NCBI GenBank assembly: GCA_012845835.1 | Contig: JABAKD010000009.1 | Location: forward strand, 18,239,318 to 18,303,317 | Reading direction: 5' to 3' | DNA length: 64,000 nucleotides | DNA from: Undaria pinnatifida | Lineage: Eukaryota; Sar; Phaeophyceae; Laminariales; Alariaceae | Shown here: positions 42,117 through 50,929 of the stretch, in pieces | How positions within the stretch are numbered: the stretch's first letter is position 1 | How the letters are laid out: each line of letters opens with the position of its first letter | Position numbers and translations under genes: made by a program | The notes under the pieces: generated by a model | The model's input: only the letters and a program-made list of their open reading frames with translations | What the model was told of the DNA's origin: nothing | Databases searched by the model: none

Positions 42117-45100
42117 GTGGGCGATCGAGTTGAGGTTGTACTTCTCTCCTGCAGCAGTGATGCCGATACTCTTGCTGTAAACAGTTAGCCGACAAGTGGG
42201 CTGTGAAAGTTCTCGAAGGACCTTTGGCTCGTATTGTACGTACCAGGTACAGCAGGTGGAGGGTGTGTAGTGTTCGTGTAGTGTACTTGTACGTACACTG
42301 TCTGTACCTGCAGTGTACTTGTACGTACACGACAGGCAGCAAGGCTCGAATGGAAGAGAGCTAGGGGGGAGCCAAAGTACTAGCAGTAGTGCCAAATCGT
42401 CTACAGGCGGTACAACACGTGTGTTTGCGATGTGCCAGTACAGCAGTAGAGCTCTTGAGCTATTGTTTAGTGCCCTGTGACAGGCAGTGTCGTATGTACA
42501 ACAATACTTGTAAACATAGTAATTTTGTGTACGACGTCAGCCGTGAGTTCGACGACTTCACGTAGGGTCGATACATGTACTCATCTTTGCAAGCTGTAAC
42601 CTAATTCTGTACCAGGTGCCAGGTAAACAAACTGCTGCAACACTACCTGTGCGTAGGTACTCGTAGTTCTGGCCACGTGCGACAAAGCTACTGCTCTACT
42701 GGCTGTACAGCAGTACTATTAATAACGGCTGCAAAAGGTGTAGTCTATACGTAGTGTTGCCACGTGGGAGAAAGCTACGACTGCTGTAACTACCGTAACT
42801 GACACAAGATAACACACCCCGGTGATGAAATTTTGGGATTCAAAATATTATCACCGGGTGTGGTATCATGTAGGGGGTGTGATATATTGTGTACTCCGGG
42901 TGATAAAGTGCAGCTCGCAGGGGGCGCAAGGGGGGTGTGATAAACCAGGGGGTGTGATAGGACGTCCGAACACCCGCAAGGTGTGTTTGGGGGTGTGATA
43001 AATGAGGGGGGGTGATAACAAGGGGATGTGATAGCACGTCCGAACACCCACAGGGTGTGTTTGGGGATGTGATAAAAGCGGGTGTGATAACAGTTGAACC
43101 GCTGCTGCCGCACACTTGAAGGGGTGTGGTATGCCTGCACGAACACTTGCAGCTGCCCCGCACTCCTGCTGTAGGTACCTACCTGTGATACCGGGTTGTG
43201 GTAAAATGAAGGGGCCCAACCTAGGTGACGAAACTCCTTAGCACATGACCTCGTCGATGACTCAACCCCTTCAACGCCGAAGAAAGTTTCGAACAAAATA
43301 CGGGCTTGGATTGGAGCATAAAAAAATAAGATACACCTGAATCGAAGGTACCTCGCCCGATATGATACGAGGCGGTGACTGCGCCATCCGTCCTGCCCCC
43401 ACACAAGAGTGGGCTGCTGCCACGAGTACCTACCTCGCTATCGGTACGACCTAAAAAGAGTTACGCAGAGACACCACGACCAAAAATCGAAGCCATAAAC
43501 CACAAATCTACACTACGATATGACCGGGGTGTGTCATATTATGTACCCCGGGTGATAAATCGATGGTTTGTCAGAAACGCCCAAAATTATCACCGGGGTG
43601 TCGTATCCTGTGGGGGGGGTGATTTCTTATGCACGGGTGATATCTTGTGTCAGTTACGGTACTACTGCTGTACAAGTACAGGCATCCTTTCCTACATACC
43701 ATGGTACCTGGTACACGTGAGTCGCGAGAAGAAGGGAGCGAAGAGAGACCCAGAATACTATAGCAGTGCAGTAGTTCAGTACATGAGAGACGATAAACGA
43801 TCCGTGCCCAATCACCTGATAATCCCATGTCGTTGCGATATTGAGCTCTTGAGCTTCAATAGCACGAGGCGCCCCCGTCGGTCCTTTTAGTTTATATTAG
43901 AGAAAATGAAAAATACACTTGAGCTGTGAGATCGACCAAAAATGATTTTTTGATCGAAAGTCAGCTTTGCAAGCTGCGTGTGATACTTCGATCGCGCGTG
44001 TTACGGGGTGTGTGCCCTCGTGAAGGATACTGGTCGGTGACTTCCTGCTAATGCCAGGGTCAACAGGATTAAGACGTTCACACGAAAACTGTATAACCCG
44101 CATTAGGGGGGACAAAACCAGACATGTGTAGAATTCAGTATGCATGAAACATTAATTGTTATAGTGTGAGTTAGCTGTTGGAATGGGCTACGTGGGTCTA
44201 CTGGGACTGTACGCAAGTTCCTGTGTCCTCTGCATATGTGGCAGGCCAGCGGAGGTCCAGCCCAGGCCTGATGCTCGTTTGTTTTTGCTGTCGAGTCATG
44301 ATGGAACATGCGGTGGACGTCGATCGCTACTGCTCCGAAGTGATATATCTTCTGCTCTTGATGTAATGCAAAGGCACACACACCTGTAGTATTGATCGAA
44401 TGAAGACCGACGAGTGGAATCTGTTGTTCTGCGTCAGGCGTCGGCGGTGCACACTTGATCCTAAAGCTCTTCGAGCGCCCATCTCACACACTACCAGGGA
44501 ATACACAAACTGGTAAATACGAGTACCTGGCACCTGTGGTGAGAGTACCTGGCTCATGTGGTACAACAGAGTGTCGTACGTTACTGTTGTTCTGTTTTAT
44601 GTATCGCACTGCTTGTAACATTAGTGTCGCTCACGGGTGAACTCTCCTACGTGTATACGAGTATTCGTATCATCTATTGGGTGTTGGCGATGTTCAGGTT
44701 CTCGTGTGGTTTCTGAGTCGCAGGCTACGGCAGTGGGGGGCTGGTGCGCCCACTTGGCGTCCCGGTTCAACGTCTCATTTTGCGTGCCCGCACCAGGCAA
44801 TTCCTTATTTTGCGTTTTCTCATCAATCTTTTTAACGTTCTGTTTGTTATTTTTGTTACAAAAAAAAATGGCGTTTGTTTCTTGCTTTTCTTAGTGGCTG
44901 AGAGAATCGAGAATGTGCCCGAGGGCGACATCCGGAGTGGGGAAGGCGTGAGTAGTGATGTCTACATCATGACACGCCTAGCCTTTCGCTTTACGAGTAA
45001 AAGTGTGATGCATGATGCGCTTGCCGGGGTGCTTGCCGTCCAGAGGGAAAGCTATACGAAACGTAAGGCCTGAAACCCGGAGATAACTCCTAAATGGCTC

Positions 45101-48100
45101 CGTGATTGCGATCCAAATCTCGCCTGCGTAATGGTGACTATCAGTTCCCCGAGTCGTGTGGAACCTGATAATGACGACTACGTAGGTAATGTTTAAATCT
45201 CATTACGGGGATATTTGGGAGCCATCCCCATATTTAGGGCCTTGCGTTTCGGGTTGAGGTTGGGGTTAGGGTTAAGGTTAGGTGATGATCTCGCGGACTG
45301 TGAGAGCTGCAGCGACGAGATATGTCAGGTTTACTATGGTTTATACACCACGAGAGACGCCGCTGCTAGATACCAAATATGTATAAAGGCCATCATCTGT
45401 ACCAGGTACCAGTGTATTCCGGTGGTACACGACGTATAACACGTGACACGCACAACGTTTATTTGGTGTGTTTGCCACAGGCTGCGCGGCCCGAAGCGAA
45501 GGAAGATACCGAAGCAGCGAAAAGCGCAAAGCCCGCTGATGGCGAGGCGAGCACGGCGCCGCTGGGGGGTAGCAAGGCGGGTGCGGGCGGTTTGTTCGGA
45601 GCGTTCGGCAAACGCCATTACGAAGGAGGGTTCGAGGAAAAGATGACCAGGAAAGAGGCGGCTCTTGTATTAGGGGTTCGGGAAAGCGCGGCCCCGCAGC
45701 GAATTAAGGTACGTTCATCCCGTTGCAGACTGACTGTCCATAGGGTCTTCCAAGTCCTAATGGTCTGACCGTCCCACGGTCGGATGATACACATTGTTGA
45801 ATTTGAGGGCAAAACGTGGGAGTGAACATGGTAGAGGGTCTTATATCCCACACACACCCTGTAATCGTAGACGTTCATAACACATGCGAAGGTGTAAGCA
45901 ATCCTTTGCAGCTCGTGACCGCCATTGCTGGTAGATCGAATTTAAATACCCTGCCTGGCTGTTCAGTGACGAGACGAAAGATACATTCAAGACATTGCAG
46001 GACCTAAGAACTACAGCAAGACAGTCCCTAGGAGGAAATCGGGACACAGAGCGAAACCCTCCTGTCTACCACATACCTGGCATGCCCTAAAGCACTGGAC
46101 TCTGGTTGGTGGTCTCTCGTCGTGAGCTCGGCCAGCGTGCTCCTAATGGCATTCACCACGGATGCTTGATTCTTCTGCATCATCCGCTTCGTTTCTTGTC
46201 GCATCTCTTGTACTTTGATGCCTGACTCTTCGCAAGCCGACCACTTCCCAGACCCTAGTTGTTCAAAAGGGCTGCGACCGTTTCATCCAGAATGTCTACG
46301 AAGTGGTCGGCCCAAGAGGAGCCAGGCACCAATGTGCAAGAGCTGCAACAAGAAATGGAGCGGATGGTGCATGAGGGTCGAGCGTAGGTGATGAATGCCA
46401 AAGATGCCCGATGGCGGAGTGCATAAGGAGCGACCGCCGATCGGAATTCAGCAGCGCTGAGGGCAGCGGCTGTAGTAGAGAGCCCCGTCGGGGCAATACC
46501 TACCCGAACTGCAGGAATGCAGCCAATTGTGCGTCGTGGGACTTTCCGAAAATGAGGAGAACTGGGACCGGGAGATATTGTTCCTGTAACATTTGATGAG
46601 ATTGGTAGCCGGACTGGAGGTATCTTGGCAGAGCTGAGAGCAACTTGTCCCCGTGGAAGCTAACACACAGGCTCTCAGCTCTGCCAAGATGCCATACCTT
46701 CGGGATACCAATCTCACCAATTGCTATAGGAACAGTATCTTTCGGTCCCATTTATCCTCTATTTCGTTAATGCCACCACACAAAGTTGGCTGCGTTCCTG
46801 CAGTTTGAGTGTGTACTGCCTCACCGGAGCTCATCCCTACGACAGCGGTGAGGGAAGCGCTGCCAAGCTCGGTTTTGCGGTTTCTACTCGTGAGTTCGAC
46901 CATTGTGTTGGATTCCCCACGTCATCCAGCTCGTCTACCACCCCCCCCACCACCGTGATGAGACAGCCAGAAACCGAACACGGACATTCCCCAGCAGGTG
47001 GTGGCCGGGAACGTCGGAATGCCCGGCGCCGGCTTTCTAAAACAAACCGAGTCAACCAATGGAGATGCACCACTCCAATCGTGGACATTTGCTCCCTTTT
47101 TTTTGTCCACCACCTTTACTGCCTTTCACTCCGCCCTCTCATATGATAAGAAAAAGCTTTAGACAAATTTGAAATTCGGTAGAGGTTATTTTAAATTCGT
47201 GTGGAATACTCCCTTTCTCAAATATTTAATCTAGCCTCGGCAAGTGTCCCACCGGTTTGTTGTCATTGATAGAGGGCGGATACTACAGTATTATACCTGG
47301 TACCAGGTATCTGCCTATTTCTACTCGTGTACGTATGGATAAGTATACACGTCTACATATTGCCAATTACAATTAGTCTACTTGTTTACATAATATTGAG
47401 GCTCCGGGGGTCTTGAATTAAACCACCCCCCATCCCCGGGTTTCCGGTTCGTTTTAGCCGCTAGATTTGCTGTGGTGTAGTCATTACAAAACGTGAAGGG
47501 CGCGGGGGGGGGATCTTGAATCAGGGTTTACAGTTCACTCTAATCGCTAGATTTTTTTGTTGTGGTGCAGTCATATACGACACATTTTTTAACACGCTGT
47601 AGTGTGGCGTTCAATTATTGGGTGCCTCTGCAGAGAGCGGGTGTAACTTTTTAGTATTTCCTCCACAGCAGCTCGTGGTTCTAGTCAGATCGGCCGTCCG
47701 CGCTTTTTCATAGGAAGTCTGCACGTCGACTTTAGGGGCTGCAGTTGTCGAAAATTGTCGAAATTCGGAAGCCACAAAATTAGAAAAAAATAACCCCCAA
47801 CTGAACGTTTGCATTTCACTTGAGGACAGCTATATCTCCCCACAAACCACAGCCCGCGAAATTGAGCCACACTCACTATGAGGTGCGTGAGGGCGTCGGA
47901 TGCAGCGGGCAGCAGTCGTAGGCAGCCAGAAGTGACTCACGAGGTGATTCGTGAAGTCGAAGTTGCCAGCCAGCATCACCCAAAAATCGAGAATTTGCTC
48001 CAATATCCGCGACTTAATCTAGTTTGCGAGTTACAGTTGTAGCAAGTAATAAATAATACCATGGCTACAGCACGTACGAAGAAACAGCTTTCGCCAAGAC

Positions 48101-49389
48101 TTTGCTGGGGTTTTCATGGATCTTTTGAAGCACTAATAGTTCGTACCCGAGCGAAATGCAGACAGGGGGAACTCGTCCCCGTTTTAGGTTGTCAAGTATT
48201 GCGCTCCGAAAAGGGCAAAAATGGTGGGAAAACTCTAATTCTTTACATTTTGCGTCAGCTTTTTTGTATCCAAGAACAAGGGTGCTTGTAAAATTCTCAA
48301 ATATTCCCAAGTCGTCCGTATTTTTCAGGGTACTCCTCGGGAATTTTCCCGTCACGGTTTTCCCGTCGTAATAGGCGGATACGGGACGGTAGCGGAATAC
48401 CGTCAAAATTCGCGATACCGTATACCGCCAAAGTCGGTACCGTCAAAAAACGAGAATCCGCTTCCCGTTTAAAAAGTACCGTATTTTTCAAAACCGCCAA
48501 AAAAATACCGTCATGATGCAGTACCGTCAAAAAAGTACCGCCATGTGCCAATACCGTCAAAACAGTTCCGGCAAGACAAGTATGTCTGTGAACTGCCGGT
48601 AGTCCAGTAGGTAGCGGGCACGACGGTGAGTTTTTGAACTAGAGTTCGATCCTCACTGATGTCCTCTTTTTTTTTTCATAACTTCGAGTAATTTTTTTTT
48701 TTTGTTGTAGGATTTTTGGTTCAGTTGGTTGCGTTTCGGAAGAACCAGAACCTCCTCTGCAGCGAATTTCACCTGATCACATGTATCGTATGTTCGGTAC
48801 CGGGTATAGGCGATACCGTCATTTTTCAGTACCGTGCAAAAGGTACCGTCAAAAAACGAGAAACCGTTTCCCGTTTTAAAAGTACCGTCATTTTCAGAAC
48901 CGTACAAAAAAAACCGTCATAATTCGCCGTACCGTATACCGCCAAAATCGGTACCGTCAAAAAATGAGAATCCGTTTCCCGTTTAAAAAGTACCGTATAT
49001 TTCAGAACCGTCAAACTTCGTACCGTCATCAAAAACCGGTACCGAGGAGTACCCTTGTATTTTTTTGGTAAAATGCCTACGCGCCCACGTGACGAAATTC
49101 CCCTTAGGGATCCCCGGCGGTAGTTATGCGAATCAAAGCCGAGGTGGTCGTCTTATAGCAGGTCGGGTTTTGCGTATGTTTTGGTAGTGACGCGCCCTGA
49201 AAGTTATTTTGCGCTGTGAGTGAGTCCCACCGAAACCCTTTTCCCGTTCTGCGTGCTTGCCTCCGCCTTCGCCAGGACTCCCACCGAAGAATCTTGATGA
49301 TAAACCACCCGGACAAAGGTGGTTCCAAGTACATGGCAGCGAAGATCAACGAGGCAAAGGAGATTCTCCTCAAGGGCAGGGGGTCCTAG
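41841..49389 (+). CDS. PAM18: mitochondrial import motor J protein PAM18/TIM14, three exons, 205 aa
   Basis: Exons 41841-42116, 45481-45708 and 49276-49389 join in phase 0 each time. The product stimulates mitochondrial Hsp70 at the TIM23 channel, so that precursor proteins are pulled into the matrix. Residues 1-60 are Arg/Ser-rich with few acids at first ([10 protein letters not shown]), as in mitochondrial targeting sequences. Residues 66-82 form one membrane span ([20 protein letters not shown]). Residues 93-130 are an Ala/Gly/Lys linker. The type III J domain runs from about 139: [20 protein letters not shown], then the catalytic HPD at 179-181 and [17 protein letters not shown]. All hallmarks of the family are intact. 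Metazoan homologues are about 115 residues and yeast about 170, so this one has a longer N-terminus and linker. The introns are 3.4 and 3.6 kb and full of repeats. Confidence 0.93.
42525..42600 (+). repeat. MITE-like family fragment in PAM18 intron 1
   Basis: GACGTCAGCCGTGAGTTCGA..GGTCGATACATGTACTCATCTTTGCAAGCTGTAA resembles 19884-19942. Truncated. Confidence 0.6.
42792..43660. mobile_element. 869-bp TIR element with 3-bp target duplication
   Basis: ACCGTAACTGACACAAGAT (42792-42810) is repeated in perfect inverted form at 43642-43660. The flanking bases are ACT on both sides (42789-42791 and 43661-43663). Just inside both ends lie ACACCCCGGTGAT and ATTATCACCGGGGTG in mirror orientation, and the interior is rich in GGGTGTGATAA. 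It has no transposase. A 3-bp duplication is known for PIF/Harbinger and CACTA elements, but the termini match neither consensus clearly, so the superfamily is left open. It lies within PAM18 intron 1. Confidence 0.8.
42952..43106 (+). repeat. 76-bp tandem repeat inside the TIR element
   Basis: GTGATAG.ACGTCCGAACACCC and GGTGTGTTTGGGG.TGTGATAA occur twice, about 76 bp apart. Both copies contain GGGTGTGATAA, a candidate repeated binding motif. Confidence 0.8.
43893..44510 (+). repeat. dispersed ~620-bp repeat copy 2 (partner 31093-31720)
   Basis: 43893-44115 is the MITE-like part (AAAATACACTTGAGCTGTGA, TTTGCAAGCTGCGTGTGATA). 44115-44510 is the attached segment with GGCCAGCGGAGGTCCAGCCC and GAACATGCGGTGGACGTCGA. 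Diverged from the other copy by scattered substitutions and small gaps. Confidence 0.85.
45250..45281 (+). repeat. short telomere-like interstitial tract
   Basis: GGTTGAGGTTGGGGTTAGGG followed by TTAAGGTTAGG gives four or five degenerate TTAGGG-like units. Too short to prove a telomeric origin. Confidence 0.5.
45481..45708 (+). CDS. PAM18: PAM18 exon 2
   Basis: 76 codons between CCACAG| and AAG|GTACGT. Encodes the linker and the first half of the J domain, up to APQRIK. Confidence 0.9.
46509..46803. mobile_element. foldback element with ~130-bp inverted arms
   Basis: Left arm opens CTGCAGGAATGCAGCCAATT and the right arm, read in reverse complement, opens CTGCAGGAACGCAGCCAACT. Both arms continue in register through TGGGACCG, GATA.TGTTCCT, GATGAGATTGGTA-like and CATCTTGGCAGAGCTGAGAG. 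The arms meet around a ~25-base centre near 46650. Arms are imperfect (roughly three of four bases by eye). This could be a MITE/foldback transposon or, if transcribed, a long hairpin RNA. No convincing target duplication was found. Confidence 0.8.
47294..47309. repeat. 16-bp perfect palindrome TACCTGGTACCAGGTA
   Basis: The longest and most perfect example of the motif seen across the window. It reads the same on both strands. Confidence 0.9.
47585..48290 (+). repeat. dispersed repeat, copy 2 (partner 26120-27215)
   Basis: Same order of conserved blocks as the first copy, without its ~300-bp poly-C-containing insertion. Ends at TTTGCGTCAGC/TTTTGTATCC, near the TACCGTC array. Confidence 0.8.
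48360..48575 (+). repeat. TACCGTCAAAA array 1
   Basis: TACCGTC and its variants (TACCGCC, AACCGCC) recur every 15-30 bases between A-rich spacers, including AAAACGAGAATCCGCTTCCC. Confidence 0.85.
48594..48672 (+). ncRNA. tRNA-like sequence with A and B boxes and T run
   Basis: GGTAGTCCAGTAGGTAGCGG resembles a tRNA D-arm/A box (TAGCTCAGTCGGTAG type). Some 35 bases on, AGTTCGATCCTC is a good B box, followed by a run of ten T, a polymerase III terminator. The acceptor arms do not pair, so this is more likely a tRNA pseudogene or SINE head than a working tRNA. Confidence 0.5.
48800..49050 (+). repeat. TACCGTCAAAA array 2
   Basis: GTACCGTCAAAAAACGAGAA and CCGTTTCCCGTTTTAAAAGT start one unit near 48847. 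A second begins near 48950, about 105 bp later. Same family as array 1, on the other side of the tRNA-like segment. Confidence 0.85.
49276..49389 (+). CDS. PAM18: PAM18 exon 3
   Basis: 37 codons plus TAG. Begins [19 protein letters not shown], so the catalytic HPD sits in this exon, and ends KGRGS. Confidence 0.93.
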   Translation, partial: DSHRRILMINHPDKGGSKYMAAKINEAKEILLKGRGS

Positions 49390-50556
49390 CGTGCCCACAG
49401 TTTCTCTCGAGGGTTGTGGCGACCGCGCAAAGGAAGTGAACAAGAGAGCGTTCGCCTTGTTTTGGTCCTTGCTATATACTCCGGAGTGTTCATAGCGGTA
49501 TTTTTCTTTCGCTTTGCCTACCTGGTACTTTCGTCTCGTTCCTGTGTTATGGTTCGTCTTGTTGGGTCACCGAAGTGGTGCGTGGTGGCGTCGGCGATAA
49601 TATAGCATAGGGGGGAAATCGCGTTGACTGATCCTATTCGATGTCAAAACAATCAGCGTGACCAAGAGGCACGTGCTACGATGGAGTTAGCGCTTTTCGC
49701 CTGAAGAAAGGATTTCTGAATGACGGGAAAATCGTCGGAAATAGGATAATTGTTTTGCATGGCTCTAGTTGTATACTTACAGGCCTTGGGATTTTTTCTT
49801 CATCCGGTAGCAGTTTTTTCTTCTCCCAAATCAGTTTTTGGGTCAAGAAGGACATGTCTTAACCTCCTAAAGTGAGGAAACTCAAAAAAAAAGTTGTGCA
49901 CCTCTTCCGTAGCATGTGTGAAGAGCCTCAAGCTATATTTTGGCCTGGAGATGATGAGTAGACTGTGCGCTGCTTGGACTCCAGTCGCATGGAATTCACG
50001 TGTTGTGGACAAGATGCGGATGCCAGCAATAAACCTTCCCGATCTGGTGGGACAAGTACTCTGAGGAAACATTGACCCTGTCTTGCATGATCTCGACCTA
50101 AATCGTACGTGGACTTTTTAGCAGCCCAGCCCGTCCGGGAATCACGACGTAAGATTTACGGTAAAGCGAACCTAGACACGGAACCTATCGAACACACGCG
50201 AACGGAAGAGCAGTTGGTAACAATCGCTCCACAAACTGCGCTCCGGGAGTCTACATGCTCGAGGCACTACAGACGCTACCGCACGACGGTCTGCGCTGCC
50301 GGCAATAGCTACAGCGCATCAAGCACAACAGAGTGGTCGCGGCACTACAGACGCTACCGCCCGACGGCCTGCGCTGTCGGCAAAAGCTACAGCGCATCAA
50401 GCACAACAGAGTGGTCGCACAATCCCACGAAAAACGTCCACTAATCCAATTGCCGGCTCTGAACTTGTCTGACATCTCTACACTCCCGTGCAGCTCGACG
50501 GTTGGTCCACGGCGGACCGAACAAGACAAGGCCATCTACCCCTATAGCAAGACCAT
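49390..50556. other. convergent intergenic region PAM18/SEC13
   Basis: Between two 3' ends. Small frames without domains. A 78-bp tandem repeat lies at 50263-50420. Confidence 0.5.
50263..50420 (+). repeat. 78-bp tandem repeat, two copies
   Basis: GGCACTACAGACGCTACCGC occurs at 50263 and 50341. Both units end AGCACAACAGAGTGGTCGC. The period is a multiple of three, so frames on both strands stay open through it. Confidence 0.9.
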
Positions 50557-50929
50557 CTAGTAAAGCGGAGAGGGTGTCGGCCCGAGCTCCTGGACAGTAG
50601 ATATGCATTCCCACGCCCCCTCCAAATTTTGTTTCCAAAGAGATACGTCACTGTCGCCCGACGATACCGCCAACACGTTTCCGGTAATCGACCAAGACAC
50701 CCGCCACACCGGGGCGGGGAAGGTCTTCATCTCCGCGGCCGACCAGGGTCCAGACGCCTGTGACTGCGTCCAGATGACCACTCCCCTGTCCTCCGAGCAG
50801 CTGGCGACGATGTTGCTCGGCATGCCCGTAGCAGGTGCCCAAGCAACGTCTCTTACCCAGTCGGAGTGACGGGTCGAGGAGTCCAGAGCGTTGCCCTCCT
50901 CTTGCCATTCTGTCTCCCCCAGGGCACAT
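50557..50929 (-). CDS. SEC13: SEC13 exon 3
   Basis: Last blades and a short C-terminal tail ([15 protein letters not shown]), TAG at 50559-50557. Confidence 0.93.

Larger units (their letters stand above)
42117..45480 (+). other. PAM18 intron 1 (3,364 bp) with nested repeats
   Basis: GTGGGC donor, TTTGCCACAG acceptor. Contains a truncated MITE-like copy, an 869-bp TIR element, a MITE-led dispersed repeat, and several GTACCAGGTAC motifs. 44511-45240 shows nothing recognisable. Confidence 0.85.
45709..49275 (+). other. PAM18 intron 2 (3,567 bp) with nested repeats
   Basis: GTACGT donor, CCTTCGCCAG acceptor. Holds a ~295-bp foldback element, the second copy of the 26-27 kb dispersed repeat, two TACCGTC arrays and a tRNA-like segment. 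45720-46500 and 46805-47580 have no recognised feature apart from a GTAC palindrome at 47294. Confidence 0.85.
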
